From Chrysoperla carnea (lineage: Eukaryota; Arthropoda; Insecta; Neuroptera; Chrysopidae), in NCBI RefSeq assembly GCF_905475395.1, contig NC_058339.1, positions 8,688,001 through 8,752,000 of the forward strand: a stretch of 64,000 nt of DNA. Direction: 5' to 3'. The position numbers were made by a program, and so were the translations under genes. Positions within the stretch are counted from its first letter, which is position 1. Every line of letters begins with the position of its first letter. This document shows positions 35,198-46,734 of this stretch, in pieces. Under the pieces are notes generated by a model. The model made no database searches and was not told where the DNA came from. It saw only the letters and a list, made by a program, of their open reading frames with translations.

Positions 35198-36880
35198 TTA
35201 TGAATTTAAAACAAATGCAGAATGTTCTAATCCCAATTTTTCGGATATCTTTTGTTGCGCTACGGCTGCATCTTTTAAAGAGAATAGGTGTGTCATTTCC
35301 GTTTCATTTTTCGCTAAGACCAAAGCTTTTTCAAATAATTCAATAGCTTTACTAAGATTACCACGTTGTATTTCAATAGTACCCAATGCTTCATAAGCAT
35401 ATTCACATTTCTCATCGATCTCCAAAGCTTTATGTATTAATTGTATACTTTTATCCATATCGGAATTCCATTGTAGCTGAAGTACAGCTCTTTGAACGTA
35501 TACAGTTGGATTATCGGGATCCGCTTCGATTGTACGCTGAAAGAATTGATCAGCATCTTCATATTTTTGTTGATCGGTAAGTGCTTGTGCATAAAGTGCA
35601 TAACATTCACAACAATCTGGGAATTTTTTCGTTAATTTCTCAAAATCAAGCATAACAGATTGTAATTTTTCCACATCCATGTTACCAACAGCTTGTCGAT
35701 ATTCTGCATAACATTTTTGTGCATGTGCCACCGCATAATTTGGATTGATATCAACTGCTTTCTGAAAATCATCTCTGGCTGCTGTTAAATTACCCAAAAG
35801 TAAATTAACTTGTGCTCGATGATGGAATAAATCACAATTGGATGCGTCTAATTTAAAAGCTTCTTCAAAGTTCACCATACTTTGATTTGAATTCTCTAAT
35901 TGCATATTTAGTGCAGCCATTTTAATTAGCGCATTCACTCTTAATTTTACTTCAGCTTCTTTATTATCGATGATTGCTTGAAGGTCTGTTAACGCATCTT
36001 GATGACGACCAACAAGCAAATAAAATGTTCCACGTAACAATTGTGATTCAAGTTTAAATTGTGCTTCTGATTCACTTGAATCGATTTCCTCTGTACACGC
36101 ACTAATAATATCGTCGTAACTTTGTTTTTTCATCGCAGCAATCGCCCGTGCAAAACCATGCGTTCCATCCTTTAATTTCCCATCATCTTTTAAATATTTT
36201 AACACAGGATCTTCGGTGAATGTTGAGAAATACACTTTAATGAAATGTTTCGATGGCATGATTGGTTTCCGTGATTTCATTGCTTCTTTCGCATGTTTAG
36301 CTCCAAGTTGTCTTAAAACACGATCCGCCATATACAGAGTTGTTTGATTATTAAACTTTTCTAGAATACATACTTCCGTGATATCTTCTAATGCTTGAAC
36401 TAAATCATTTGTAGCTTCACAAGCTTTCGCACGTCGATATAATGCTTTAATATAGGTTGGATTTAATTCTAAAGCTCGCGTTGAATCTTCTTTAACTGCA
36501 CTCCATTTTTTTAATTGTTCGTATGCTGCGGCACGATTTTGATAGAATGTTGCTAAATCAATTTTTTTCTCTTTCGGACATGTTTCGATCGCTTTATTAT
36601 AATGTGATATTGCTTCATCGTATTTACCGGCAACAAATGAATTATTTCCATCGGTTTTATGTAATTGTGCTCGTTTTAATGGTGTTAAATTTTCATCGGT
36701 GGTAACGTTTGATGCACTTGTGGTAATTGATTTACCATTAACATCAGTGATTTTAGTTTTTCGTGAATTTTTTGTATTTTTAAGATACCAATAACCTAAC
36801 CCTATAGCTCCAGTTGTACCCAATGCAATAGCAATTTGCCACTTTGGAAAAGGTGTTCCAGTGGTGCTTGATGATACCAT
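35198..36880 (-). CDS. Tom70: TOM70, mitochondrial import receptor
   Basis: A single uninterrupted frame of 560 residues, close to the family length. TOM70 is the outer-membrane receptor that takes hydrophobic preproteins from Hsp70/Hsp90. Residues 13-32 (WQIAIALGTTGAIGLGYWYL) form the N-terminal anchor, followed by a basic stretch (KNTKNSRKTK). A three-TPR clamp follows from about residue 68 (LHKTDGNNSFVAGKYDEAIS) to 180, then a linker with the family SKHFIKVYF segment, and further TPRs to the end (for example DLFHHRAQVNLLLGNLTAAR and YAYEALGTIEIQRGNLSKAI). The start is the only ATG before the anchor. No intron is seen, unlike its neighbours. The 370 bases downstream hold only AT-rich sequence. 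Confidence 0.95.
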   Translation of the reverse strand: MVSSSTTGTPFPKWQIAIALGTTGAIGLGYWYLKNTKNSRKTKITDVNGKSITTSASNVTTDENLTPLKRAQLHKTDGNNSFVAGKYDEAISHYNKAIETCPKEKKIDLATFYQNRAAAYEQLKKWSAVKEDSTRALELNPTYIKALYRRAKACEATNDLVQALEDITEVCILEKFNNQTTLYMADRVLRQLGAKHAKEAMKSRKPIMPSKHFIKVYFSTFTEDPVLKYLKDDGKLKDGTHGFARAIAAMKKQSYDDIISACTEEIDSSESEAQFKLESQLLRGTFYLLVGRHQDALTDLQAIIDNKEAEVKLRVNALIKMAALNMQLENSNQSMVNFEEAFKLDASNCDLFHHRAQVNLLLGNLTAARDDFQKAVDINPNYAVAHAQKCYAEYRQAVGNMDVEKLQSVMLDFEKLTKKFPDCCECYALYAQALTDQQKYEDADQFFQRTIEADPDNPTVYVQRAVLQLQWNSDMDKSIQLIHKALEIDEKCEYAYEALGTIEIQRGNLSKAIELFEKALVLAKNETEMTHLFSLKDAAVAQQKISEKLGLEHSAFVLNS

Positions 36881-37334
36881 TGTTTAGTTTTTTACTTAAT
36901 AATTTGTTACATTTATTAAAACCGTACCGTGACCGTAAACGTATATTTTAAAGATGAGTGCAGATGACAGAACACAGAACTTAAATTCACCGCACCTACT
37001 ACCTAACACCTAGTATATATTACGTTCACTCTGGTTCACTCTTTTCACAACACACATGCATTGCTTATGCTTTTCTGTTGAACGTGTTGAACGTTGAAGT
37101 TGATTTACTTCCAGTAAATTTATTGAACGTATTCTTCCATTTGTCAAATGTTTTAACACGTAATAAAATTAACAAGAATTTGTAACCAACAAAAATACAC
37201 TAAACTCATACATTATCAACCAACCATTGGCGTACTTACATAGGGGTGTACAGGGCTATACATTATTTATTTCACAAATGTACATGAACATTGGCCTCAG
37301 CCAATCCAAACTTCAATTAAATTCTAAAATGAAG

Positions 37335-37480
37335 TAAAATAGTCCGCGGGAGAGTACCTTTTTATTAAATGATCAATGCATACTTCGTGAGCCGCTTTTT
37401 TTGTAGAGTCTACCAAACTTTCTTTCTACGACTTTTTTCGAAAGTGCTGCGTTTTCAAATGAGCATGATAACGCCATATT
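37335..37480 (+). repeat. Half copy of the 34.3 kb foldback MITE
   Basis: Shares CGTGAG.CG, GACTTTTTTCGAAAG and GCTGCGTTTTCAAATGAGCA with 34310-34420 and 43140-43235. Confidence 0.6.
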
Positions 37481-37609
37481 AAAACTATCGATTTGAAAAA
37501 CGAAGGAGATAATTTGTCAGACACGATGACTATACTTGAAAATATATTAAACTATTAAACAATTCAGTAAAATAACTATTTAGTAAAAAGTCAAAATAAG
37601 CAAATCAGA

Positions 37610-38165
37610 ATTAACAAAGGATATATCGATGATATTTTAATGTCGTGACATCGAGCAACGGAAAAATAAGGTAAACTTTACGTAAAGAAAAATCATATTA
37701 TAGGAAGGTATTTGACATCATTATGACATCATTTCCAGGTCATTTTAATTACAATATCGTGACATATAATAACGTAAGAATTATGTAAACCTTACGTAAG
37801 GATAAATCATATTTAAGTCAGATATTTGACATAAACGTGACGTCACTGTGGTATCATTGCTAGGTCATTTTAATTACAATATCGTGACATATAATAACGT
37901 AAGAATTATGTAAATCTTACGTAAGGATAAATAATATTTAAGTCAGATATTTGACATAAACGTGACGTCACTGTGATATCATTGTTAGATCATTATAATG
38001 TCAATTAGGTCATATAGATGTCAATTTTACGTCATGTTTACGTCATTTTTACGTAAAAATCTTACGTCAGGAAGGCGAAAATAATGACTCAAATCTGACT
38101 CATATCTTACGTAAATTATGACATTGCATGACGTCATTCTGACTTCATATTTACGTCATTGTGTT
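37610..38165. repeat. 125 bp tandem array rich in ACGTCA/TTACGTAA motifs
   Basis: Two close units start at 37738 and 37863 (period 125), with a degenerate unit before and decayed sequence after. Each close unit contains TTACGTAAGGATAAAT and ACGTGACGTCACTGTG, the latter holding the perfect TGACGTCA palindrome. The downstream part has further ACGTCA and TACGTCATT motifs. It lies between the TOM70 and TBC1D23 genes. Confidence 0.8.
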
Positions 38166-39173
38166 CACTGGGATATGTATAGCTAAGGAGCTGACATGCA
38201 TGTGCAAAAATTTTAACCACCTACTAATGCAAGCATTTTGTTAAAATATATCCCCTTCAGGACCCACAATAAAAATAATCTAGCTAAATATTTTTATTGT
38301 GCCCATAGAAATGCTAACCTTAATTTGAATACTAATGCATGGTAAATTGATAGTTCGTGATAAGACAATAAAGGTTTGCTTCAAGACATTTGGTTTTTGT
38401 CTGCTGAAAGGAGTTCAATTTTTTTAACTGGGTATATCGAATACCAAGCACGCGGCTTGATAAAATGTAACGTAAATAGAACATGTAACGACTTCGGCGC
38501 TCATAAGAACTATAGTTTCCGGAAACGCATTCACTATTTAGTTTCATCTGCTTTCATGAAAGTTAAATTCACAAATAAGTGATAGATTTACATAAATTTC
38601 TTTCAATACAAATTTTTGTTATTATGATTTACATTACATTTCAATAATTTTTTAAACATATCAAATGTCCACCCAGTATATAAAATCAAGTATATTAATA
38701 AACGAATTTCGTGGAACGATCAGATACGTATCCGACAAAATATGTAGTTCATATGGAACTATACAGATCCGGAGTTACCCCACTCCTAGTACCGAATTGA
38801 TTAATACACTAGTCTAGAATCCAATACATTGTAGTTTCGATTCCTGCTCTTTTTTTTATTCATATTCAGCGTTAACGTTAAATGTTTCAAGGTTATGTAG
38901 GTACAAAATAATCCCTATGGATGTGTTATACCCCCTTTAGAAAAGAATCTAAGGTACACCAATGGTTTAGACAAGTGTATGATTCCGTAGCCACGTAATT
39001 TAGTTATAAAATAAAATAACTGAACGTCCACTGTGCAGTTAGTAGTGCTAGTGTAGTGTATCTATTTATGTAGTGATTTGACATCACTTTTCATCAAATA
39101 AATGTCATTTTTTTGGTCATTTAATTGATTTTTAATAATCATAATAAAAATATTGTTAAAATAAAATGTAAAT

Positions 39174-42100
39174 ATGACTCTAGAAGACGATGAAACACCT
39201 TGGTTAGTCATGAATTGTTTTAATTAAAATAACATAATAAATTAAACAAATATGTGTTAAAAAAATTTTTTTGTTATCGACCTACATAAAATTAATGTTA
39301 ATTATAATTATTATTAGGGAAGTGGAATTGGAAAATGCATTATTAGAAGAATGTTCTGTAAGCGATATATATGCAATATGTCAAGGGAAAACATTACCAG
39401 ATAATTTACGTGCTGAAGTATGGCAAATATGTTTGGATGTACAAGATAAAGGCAATCAACTTGTACATTTTAATGAAATCTTTGATTTACCAAATCAAAC
39501 CGATTTACGTGAAGATTGTACAACATTTGTATCGAAATTAGGCAATGATGATGAAGATAAAGTATCGGTTGTATCGGATTTAGAATCAATATTAACATTT
39601 TATTGTAAAAGTAGAAATTTTAAATATGAACGGCATAATGGTTGGATTGAATTATTATTACCGTTATTAGCAATTAAATTACCTAAATCGAATACATATA
39701 ATTTATTTGAGGCAATTCGAGATAATTATATACCAAAAGGTTTGTACCTAATCAATATTTTATTTGAAAATTTATTTCATTATTTTATGACCATTATTTA
39801 TAAAGCAGGCTCCGATGGGCTCATGTTGCAAATTTACGAACTTAAACTCACTTTTTTTCGTTCTTCCATTCGATATCTCTTTTCGTTTTTGAGTTATTGT
39901 GTTAGGTTAGGTTAGAGTGGCTGTCCTGGGGTGGGACACACTTAGACCATAGGGTCCGTTGTGATACCGTATAAATGGGTTGGCCCATCCCCGGCCACTA
40001 CTCCATAAACCATTTGGAGCTGTTTAAGAACACCAGGAGGGCTTTGATGTCGACTGACTTTAGGTCGGAGAGGTCGTCAAAGAGAGGCTGGCTCAAGTAA
40101 GTCTACCTCCTCATGACAAGAGCTGGGCAGTGACAGAGAAGATGGGACATTGTCTCCTCCTCGTCATCACTGTGACAGCTCCTGCAGTAGTCGTGATACA
40201 CTGCCAGGCCTAAGAGTTCAGCATGCTTGCCACCCAGCCAGTGTCCTGTGATAGCCGCAACAACTTTGCGAACAGAGGCCCTTGGAAGTGATATGAGAAC
40301 TTTGGAACGCCTGCGATTGTACTCAGACCATATCTGTCTTGTAGTACCACAAGTACGTTCTTTCCTCCATCTAAGATTGGCCTTTTTCAGAATATCCTCT
40401 TTCAGGAGTAACTTGCAGTTCGCAAATGGAACTCCTGGGTATTTATTGATGCTTGTGTCCGGCAGCGTTGTGCCATTTCTGGCAAGCTCGTCGGATTCAA
40501 AATTTTCTGGAATGTCCCTGTGTCCCGGTACCCATACCAGGTCTACATTCATTCGTTCCGCCAGCTCATTTAAGGACGTACGGAAGTCTTGTGCTACCTT
40601 TGACGTTAGATAGAGCTGAAGAATTTCAAAGCCGCTTGGCTGTCGGTGAAGATTTTAATGTCCCTGCACCTAAGGCTGTTCAGTCTTAGACATTCACAAA
40701 CGTCGTGAATAGCCATCATTTTCGCTTGATACACACTACTTGGCGATAATAATTCGTACTAATTAAAATCAAAGGAAGGCCCGAATCCAGTAGTTACAAT
40801 TTCGACTACCAGATGGCAATACTTATACTTACCATTTTTTAAGGCCAATAAAAATATTCAAATTCAACTCACATAAATCCCACCAACAGACGATACAAAT
40901 TTGTACTTTTAACCAGGAAGTAGGTCGCTTTTTCAGTAGTTTCAATTTAGACCACCTGATTACTTACCATTTATCAATAATTTAAAAATAATTTGTATTG
41001 TTTTAGGCTGTAGGCCAAATGGTAGTGCATTTCACGTGCTCCGATTATTATTGTTATATCACGATCCAGAATTATGTTCGTTTCTTGATACAAAACGAAT
41101 AACACCGGATTTATATTGTATATCATGGTTTCAATCATTATTCGCTGCAACATGCACTTTACCCGTTGTATTATCCATGTGGGATCTATATTTTCAACAG
41201 GCTGATCCATTTTTTATATTCTTTTTATCATTAATTATGGTTGTGAATGCTAGAGAACAAATTATGGCAATGAAGAATGAAACGAAAGAAACAGTTGTAA
41301 AAACATTAGCAAATATGCCATGTGCATTAGAAGCGGATGATGTTACCGATTTCTGTTCGTTAGCACAGTATTATGCATTAAAAACACCAGTTTCATTTAA
41401 AACGGATTTACTTCAAACGTTATATGGTGATGATGATGATGATTCAAATTCAAGTTCAATCGTTTCACAGGCCTTATGTTTACCTGTTACTGCACAAGAA
41501 TTAGTTGAAAATGTTTCAATGGAAATGTCTACAAATGTTGATTCGGTTTGTATATTCATTCAAATAAAATATTAAAAATTTTATTCATTGTGTTAGCATA
41601 ATTATACCGGGTGCCACCCGTAAGTTACATCAAGTAGAAAATAAAATTCTTCCCGCTTTCATTACATCAGGTAGAAAATAAAATTTATAGACGAAAAGTC
41701 CTCTTCCATTTTTTGATTCGATGCACGGATAGTTAGCTATTAATTAAAATAGGTAGCCAGTCAGAAGCATTGCAGGTTAGGTTAGGTTATATTGGCTGTC
41801 CACGAAGGACACACTTAGGCTATAGAATATGTGTTTTACCACCTTTCCGCTGATAATTTCATTTATCAGCTCCTCAATTTCAGAGGCTGAGTGCACCTTT
41901 TTCATGCAGAAGCTTTGTAACTAAACATTAAAACCACTCGACTCTGGCTGAGACTGGTTAGTTATGGAGTACAGTCAGCTTTTCATTGAGCTTGAAAACC
42001 TAGGTCAAGTTTAATGTCTGCGTAAGATGTGCGCCTACACACCTAACATTTTTCGTTTAAAGCATTTTTATCGATAAAAGTTATTTTTCGAGTTTCAAGC

Positions 42101-43882
42101 AAATGTCAATTTAAAAAGGATACCCTGTATATGTCAAGGTAAATATTGTAAATTCTGTTAAATTATAAATTGGTTACAAAAAACTACTTTAACAAGCGCT
42201 AACTCAACACCTATTAACGACAATCAACTTATTGCGATATTTTTAGTTGGTCTGAGTCGAGTTAGCACAGTATGGCGTGGTTTTTTATCCTTTTTTAAGA
42301 AGTCAAGTTTAGTTAGTTTATAATCTAATGGAAATTACAATATTACGGTGACAAATAGACAAAATAAATTGTAGAATCAATTTTTTTTCTGGGACCCAGT
42401 GAAAATAAATTTAGATTTAAAACAAAATTAAATTGTTCGAAGTAAACATGAAGTTTTTTGTTATAGGTTCGATTCTTTTTAGTCGATTGTCGACCTGCCG
42501 AACAATACAATGCAGGACACTTACCGACAGCGTTCCATTTAGATTGTAATTTAATGTTACAAGAACCTACAGCGTTTGCAACCGCTGTACAAGGTCTCCT
42601 AACAGCACAACGTCAAGCTTTAGCTGCAAATTCAAATGCTGGTGGTGAACATTTATGTTTTCTTGGATCTGGACGCTTAGAAGAAGATCAATACACACAT
42701 ATGGTTATCGCATCGTTCTTACAAAAGCATACACAATACGTTTCAATGTTATCGGGTGGCTATCAAGCAATACACGAATTCTTTGGCGAAGAGGTATCAA
42801 CATGCTTACAAGATCATAATCCACAACATTGTGTTATGTGTAATACGGGCAACAATGGACATAATAAACTGGACTCGAATGATAATCATAAAACATCTTC
42901 AACACAATCGAGCGATTTGTTTGGTAAAATTTCAGCAGCCATGAAATTAAAGTCAGCTGAAGTAAAAGGTAAATTATTTAGAGTATTTTGTAAACTTACC
43001 TTTATCCATCCAGTCCTGGTAAAAAATTTCTACACATAGATGCCAAACCGTTGACTGATGACATGACTTTTTTCTTAAAATGCAAAATAAGAAAATTTAC
43101 AAGTATAGTTACCTCTATCCGAGGACACACTGTATAATTGAAACTTCGTGAGTGGTTTCTTTTTGTCGAGTCTGCCAAATTTTCTCTACGACTTTTTTCG
43201 AAAGTGCTGCGTTTTCAAATGAGCATGTTAAAGGTTGATTGGCTCACCAAAAGGGTACCGTCCCGTGTACCAGGTGGCTAAGGACTGTATAACAGTTGAT
43301 TTTAAAATGAGTAATTTTGTTGTATTTGTTTTAGGTAAATTATTAGATTATATAGCGAATCCGAATGCAAATGCTCCAATAATTGATAAACATGTGTCAA
43401 GTAATGATAAAAACGGTAAACGTTATCGAAATGTTGCCCCAGTGTTTAGTATAGACGATGATAATGATAATGTAACATCAATACCAACCGCTGACGATGA
43501 GGAAACTAAAGAAATCGTATCAATTCAATCATGGTTAAAGAATCCAGATGTTATTGAAATATTTAAGTGCCAAGAGGTTAAAGTGAATGGTCATATGCAC
43601 GAGAGTCATTTAATTGTAACGGATAGTCATTTAATTGTATTACGTGAGATACCTGGTAAACGGGGTTTGGCCCAAGTGATCGTACGACGACCCTTATCTG
43701 GTATTGTTAAAATAACAGCACGTAAACGACATCCTGAATTAATAACATTCAAGTATGGTTTGCCTGATGGTGAGAAATTGTTAATTTCTGATATGGATAA
43801 ATTTCTAATACCTGAAGCAACAAAAGCGACTAAAATTGTTTCGGAACAGATAGTTAAACAACTGAAAGCAAAAGAAAGCTAA
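39174..43882 (+). CDS. Tbc1d23: TBC1 domain family member 23, Golgi tethering adaptor
   Basis: Five exons in phase, 39174-39202, 39318-39739, 41007-41545, 42467-42968 and 43335-43882, give 679 residues. TBC1D23 links endosome-derived carriers, through the WASH/FAM21 complex, to golgins at the trans-Golgi. Residues 10-300 are the TBC domain (LRAEVWQICLDV, then DLREDCTTFVSKLG, CISWFQSLFA, VLSMWDLYF). The family lacks GAP catalytic residues, and no normal IxxDxxR finger is visible. Residues 330-450 form a rhodanese-like domain (VRFFLVDCRPAEQYNAGHLP). The C-terminal PH-like domain spans about 545-679 (HESHLIVTDSHLIVLREIPG). An asparagine/histidine-rich linker sits between. Intron 2 contains an antisense LINE and intron 3 a LINE tail and a MITE. 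AATAAA is at 43910-43915. Confidence 0.95.
39903..40738 (-). mobile_element. 5'-truncated non-LTR retrotransposon with CCTAA tail
   Basis: Read on the minus strand: an RNase H segment (TDSQAAL, then LVWVPGHRDIPENFESDELA), an open stretch of 149 codons (40552-40103) with GTTRQIWSEYNRRR, AAITGHWLGGKHAELLGL and a C-terminal CRSCHSDDEEETMSHLLCHC zinc-binding block, then a 3' UTR ending in CTAACCTAACCTAAC at 39903-39917. The tail equals TTAGG telomeric repeats on the plus strand. It lies in TBC1D23 intron 2, inserted in a copy of the 7.1 kb foldback family. Confidence 0.8.
41774..41905 (-). mobile_element. Second LINE 3' end with CCTAA tail
   Basis: The plus strand reads GGTTAGGTTAGGTTATATTG, then GGCTGTCC and GGACACACTTAG, matching the 3' UTR end at 39905-39960. 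The rest is a related but diverged UTR. It lies in TBC1D23 intron 3. Confidence 0.6.
42133..42352. mobile_element. MITE of the GCTAACTCGA family (inverted copy)
   Basis: Right arm TAATGGAAATTACAATATTA followed by CGGTGAC. The core AAGCGCTAACTCAACACCTA and TGAGTCGAGTTAGCACAGTA is the inverse of the copy at 33975-34193. It lies in TBC1D23 intron 3. Confidence 0.75.
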
Positions 43883-44316
43883 AGAAAACTAAAGCTAATT
43901 TATTTAGATAATAAAAACTAGCAAATTAGTCTGTATATGTGATAAATATTTAACTACAATACTAAACTAAACTCTTGTGTATTCTATTTTTAAAATATAT
44001 TTCATGTTGTTGAATTCATATTATTATTAGTACTTAATAAAATTTTAAACTTCATTATTATTGCATTGTTTTCTCATCATTCAGTCAACCATTGTTGTCC
44101 TTTAGTGCAGTAAATACGTAGAAAAATACCTCAAATTTTAAAATAATTATCCTGTACGGTTTTTCAACGGAATAATTATGATAAAAATAGAAGTTTTTAA
44201 GAAAACATACTTTGGAAAAAATCGGAGTGAGGAAGTTGTTGAAAAACCACTGAAAAGTTACGAAAAATAGGTTTTTTGCAAATAAAAACCGGGAAAATGA
44301 TTTTGATAAAAAACAA

Positions 44317-44342
44317 TCCATCCATCCATCCATCCATCCATT
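44317..44342. repeat. (CATC)n microsatellite
   Basis: About six CATC units. It creates spurious minus-strand frames with MDGWMDGW repeats. Confidence 0.9.
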
Positions 44343-44539
44343 CACCAATCCAAATTTTCACGATTATAATGTATATCAGATGTATTATGGAAAATAAAAC
44401 AATATATTCCAAATATTTGAATATTATATTTTCTTTCAATTTATTATAAATGAAATATTACTCGATTTTTCTTTGCGTTTTCACGGTTCCAGTTAGTTTA
44501 TTTAATTAGCGAAAAAAACACCACCATCGAAGTTAATGT

Positions 44540-44865
44540 TAGTTCAATATGTTTCCCACAGATGGCATTAACATCGATATTAATTTTAGTTCAATGCGTT
44601 TAATATAGATGGCATCATCAGCAAAAAAAAAATCAATAGTGAGTTCAACGTGTTTACTTTAGATGGCACTGGCAGCGAAATTGATAGTTAGTTCAACGTG
44701 TTTACCATAGATGGCACTACCATCGAAATCAATAGTTAGTTCAACGTATTTACTATAGATGGAACTACCGGCGAAATTGATAGTTCAACGTGTTTAACAT
44801 AGATGGCACTATTTCCGAAATCAATAGTTAGTTTACATAGTTCAACGTGTTTACTATAGAATATG
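44540..44865. repeat. Tandem repeat, about 57 bp unit
   Basis: Roughly six diverged units with the consensus TAGTTCAACGTGTTTACTAT, then AGATGGCACT and GCGAAATTGA. No coding frame is kept. Confidence 0.75.
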
Positions 44866-44918
44866 TGTAAATGAAAAAGATACCATTAAACGCAAAAATT
44901 TGAAACCCAATAAGTAAT

Positions 44919-44990
44919 CCGGATGGCTGTGTGGTTACAGCACTTGCCCTTGAAACGAAGGTACGCTGGTTCGTATCCTAGTGTTATTAC
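44919..44990 (+). mobile_element. tRNA-like SINE head
   Basis: A-box-like GGCTGTGTGGTTACAGC and B-box-like GGTTCGTATCC at tRNA-like spacing. The flanks cannot pair as an acceptor stem, so this is taken as a SINE and not a tRNA gene. Confidence 0.55.
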
Positions 44991-45094
44991 CATTTTTACA
45001 TTTAATTTAAACTTTACAATTTTTCCTAATTTTAAAATTTTCCCACTCATTTTATAGTTTAAATTTTGTATATAACCCGCGCTCTTGCTATAAT

Positions 45095-45500
45095 TAACGT
45101 CAGTTATACATATGTCATAAATCACTATTCTGTCAGGGGGTGGGAATTTAAATAATCATAAATATATTTAATTCTTGAAAATCATGTTCTCCTGTTACAA
45201 AATTTTAAAAATATGTACAAAAATGGCTTGTTCTGTTAGGATTTTAAACTTTTTAATAGGAGAACATGTCATATATTTTATCCCACTTTCTTTTATAACA
45301 TATTCGCCTATTACAAAATATTAAAAAAATACTTATTTTGTTAGTACATGCTAAAATTTATTCTTGTTAAATGAAATTCTATAAGATTTTGTAATAGGAG
45401 AACATGTTATTTCACAAAAATAAAAAATTAATTATGTTAGTCCCACTTTCCTACTTATGTCATAAATCACTCTTCTGTCAGGGGGTGGGTATTAAAATAA
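45095..45500. repeat. Direct and inverted repeat cluster
   Basis: TCTGTCAGGGGGTGGG preceded by TATGTCATAAATCACT appears at about 45112 and 45463 as direct repeats. Between them, TGTTCTCCTGTTACAAAATT and TTAATAGGAGAACATG are mirrored. Probably a decayed element with subrepeats. Confidence 0.55.
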
Positions 45501-45591
45501 CATAAAATATACCTCGTTTTTCTCATAACAATTATCTAAAAAAATGACATTATCTCGGCATAATAATTTATTCAATTAAAAATTAATCGGG

Positions 45592-45668
45592 AAAATGGTA
45601 GATACGAAACGAAGTACTCTGTAAGCGGAGGCGACTGGGCTAGCCACTACTCCAACTCTGACATAACA
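45592..45668 (-). mobile_element. tRNA-like SINE head, minus strand
   Basis: The minus strand reads TTGGAGTAGTGGCTAGCC, then GTTTCGTATCTACC, tRNA-like A and B boxes. No cloverleaf forms at the ends. Confidence 0.45.
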
Positions 45669-45737
45669 TTTTTATCAATAATGTAATATAAATACATACC
45701 TTTTACTCACCTTTTTACAATAAATTTGTTTTCTTAA

Positions 45738-46085
45738 GGATGTTCCCTCGGCAATAATAGAAAAAATAAATTAGAAGATAAGGATCCGAATTTTTAGTAT
45801 GTTATAGTTAACGAAATATATTATTGTATAAAACAAAAATTTGGATACCTTACCGTTCAATTAAGAGAGTTTTTATTAATTAAAAATACACTAAATAACA
45901 TACCATCCTCATAACAGGTTATGTTATTTAGTGTATTTTTAATTAATAAAAAATCTCTTAATTGAACGGTAAGGTACCCAAATTTTTGTTTTATACAATA
46001 ATATATTTCGTGAACTATAACATACTAAAAATTCGGATCATTATCTACTAATTTATTTTTTTCTATTACTGGCGAGGGAACATCC
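45738..46085. mobile_element. Palindromic MITE with TTAA target duplication
   Basis: Starts GGATGTTCCCTCG and ends CGAGGGAACATCC, flanked by TTAA at 45734-45737 and 46086-46089. The two halves are near-perfect complements (arms of about 160 bp, short loop CCATCCTCATAACAGG). TTAA duplication is the hallmark of piggyBac-type insertion. No ORF. Confidence 0.85.
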
Positions 46086-46289
46086 TTAAACTTAGTATTT
46101 ATTTTTATTTTACTCGCATATTTTCTATACTTACCTATAAATGAATAATTGTATTCATAATTTGTTAAAAATGTAGGTTCTGTTTGATATTCCTGAAATC
46201 GATGTAAAGGATAAAAGATAAAGGTAGGTATAATATTGAATAATAATAATTAAATCAGAAAAATTGATAAAAACGATATTTTATTATAT

Positions 46290-46390
46290 TGTTGTGTACC
46301 ATGGGTTTTAGGCTGTCACCAAAAGTCTTAATGTTTGAAAAGGAGAGACTTTGGGAATCCTTTGGGATAAATACGACGTCTTTACAAATT
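46290..46390 (-). mobile_element. Degenerate LTR fragment related to the errantivirus LTR
   Basis: TGTTGTGTACC, GTCACCAAAAGTCTT, TTTGAAAAGGAGAGACTTTG and GAATCCTTTGGGATAAATAC align to the first 105 bases of the LTRs at 49475 and 57404, with many changes. An older relative of that element. Confidence 0.6.
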
Positions 46391-46734
46391 AAACACTGAT
46401 ATTTATCGTCAGTAGTTAGAAAATGTGCGTTCTGGGCCACTTTGACCTAGTTTTCTTATATGAAAGGGGAGCATTCTTGTCTGGTGACCTACAGAGGGAG
46501 GAGGGGATAACCTTGTCTGGTAAGTTTATCATTATTAATTTTTTAATAAACCATGATTACTTAAATTATTTTTAATAATATATATATTAAATCTTACTAT
46601 CATAAAAAAAAAAACAAAAAATTAATGATAAAATAAGTCTAGTTCATAGTCCCACAATTTTCTTCCATTTCTTATCCAAATATGTTTTAACTGTTTTCTG
46701 CACCACCCTTATGGAAAAAATAAACTGTTACAAA

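Noticed and set aside
38755-38855. Possible tRNA-like sequence (AGTTTCGATTCCTGCTC then a T run)
   Set aside because: Only a weak B box; no A box or stem found.
44085-44439. Minus frames with MDGWMDGW repeats
   Set aside because: Translation of the CATC microsatellite.
44919-44990. Possible tRNA gene
   Set aside because: Has A- and B-box-like motifs but no acceptor stem pairing or terminator, so it fits a SINE head better.
46255-46440. Minus frame with a CLIC motif
   Set aside because: Overlaps a degenerate LTR fragment and has no matching domain.
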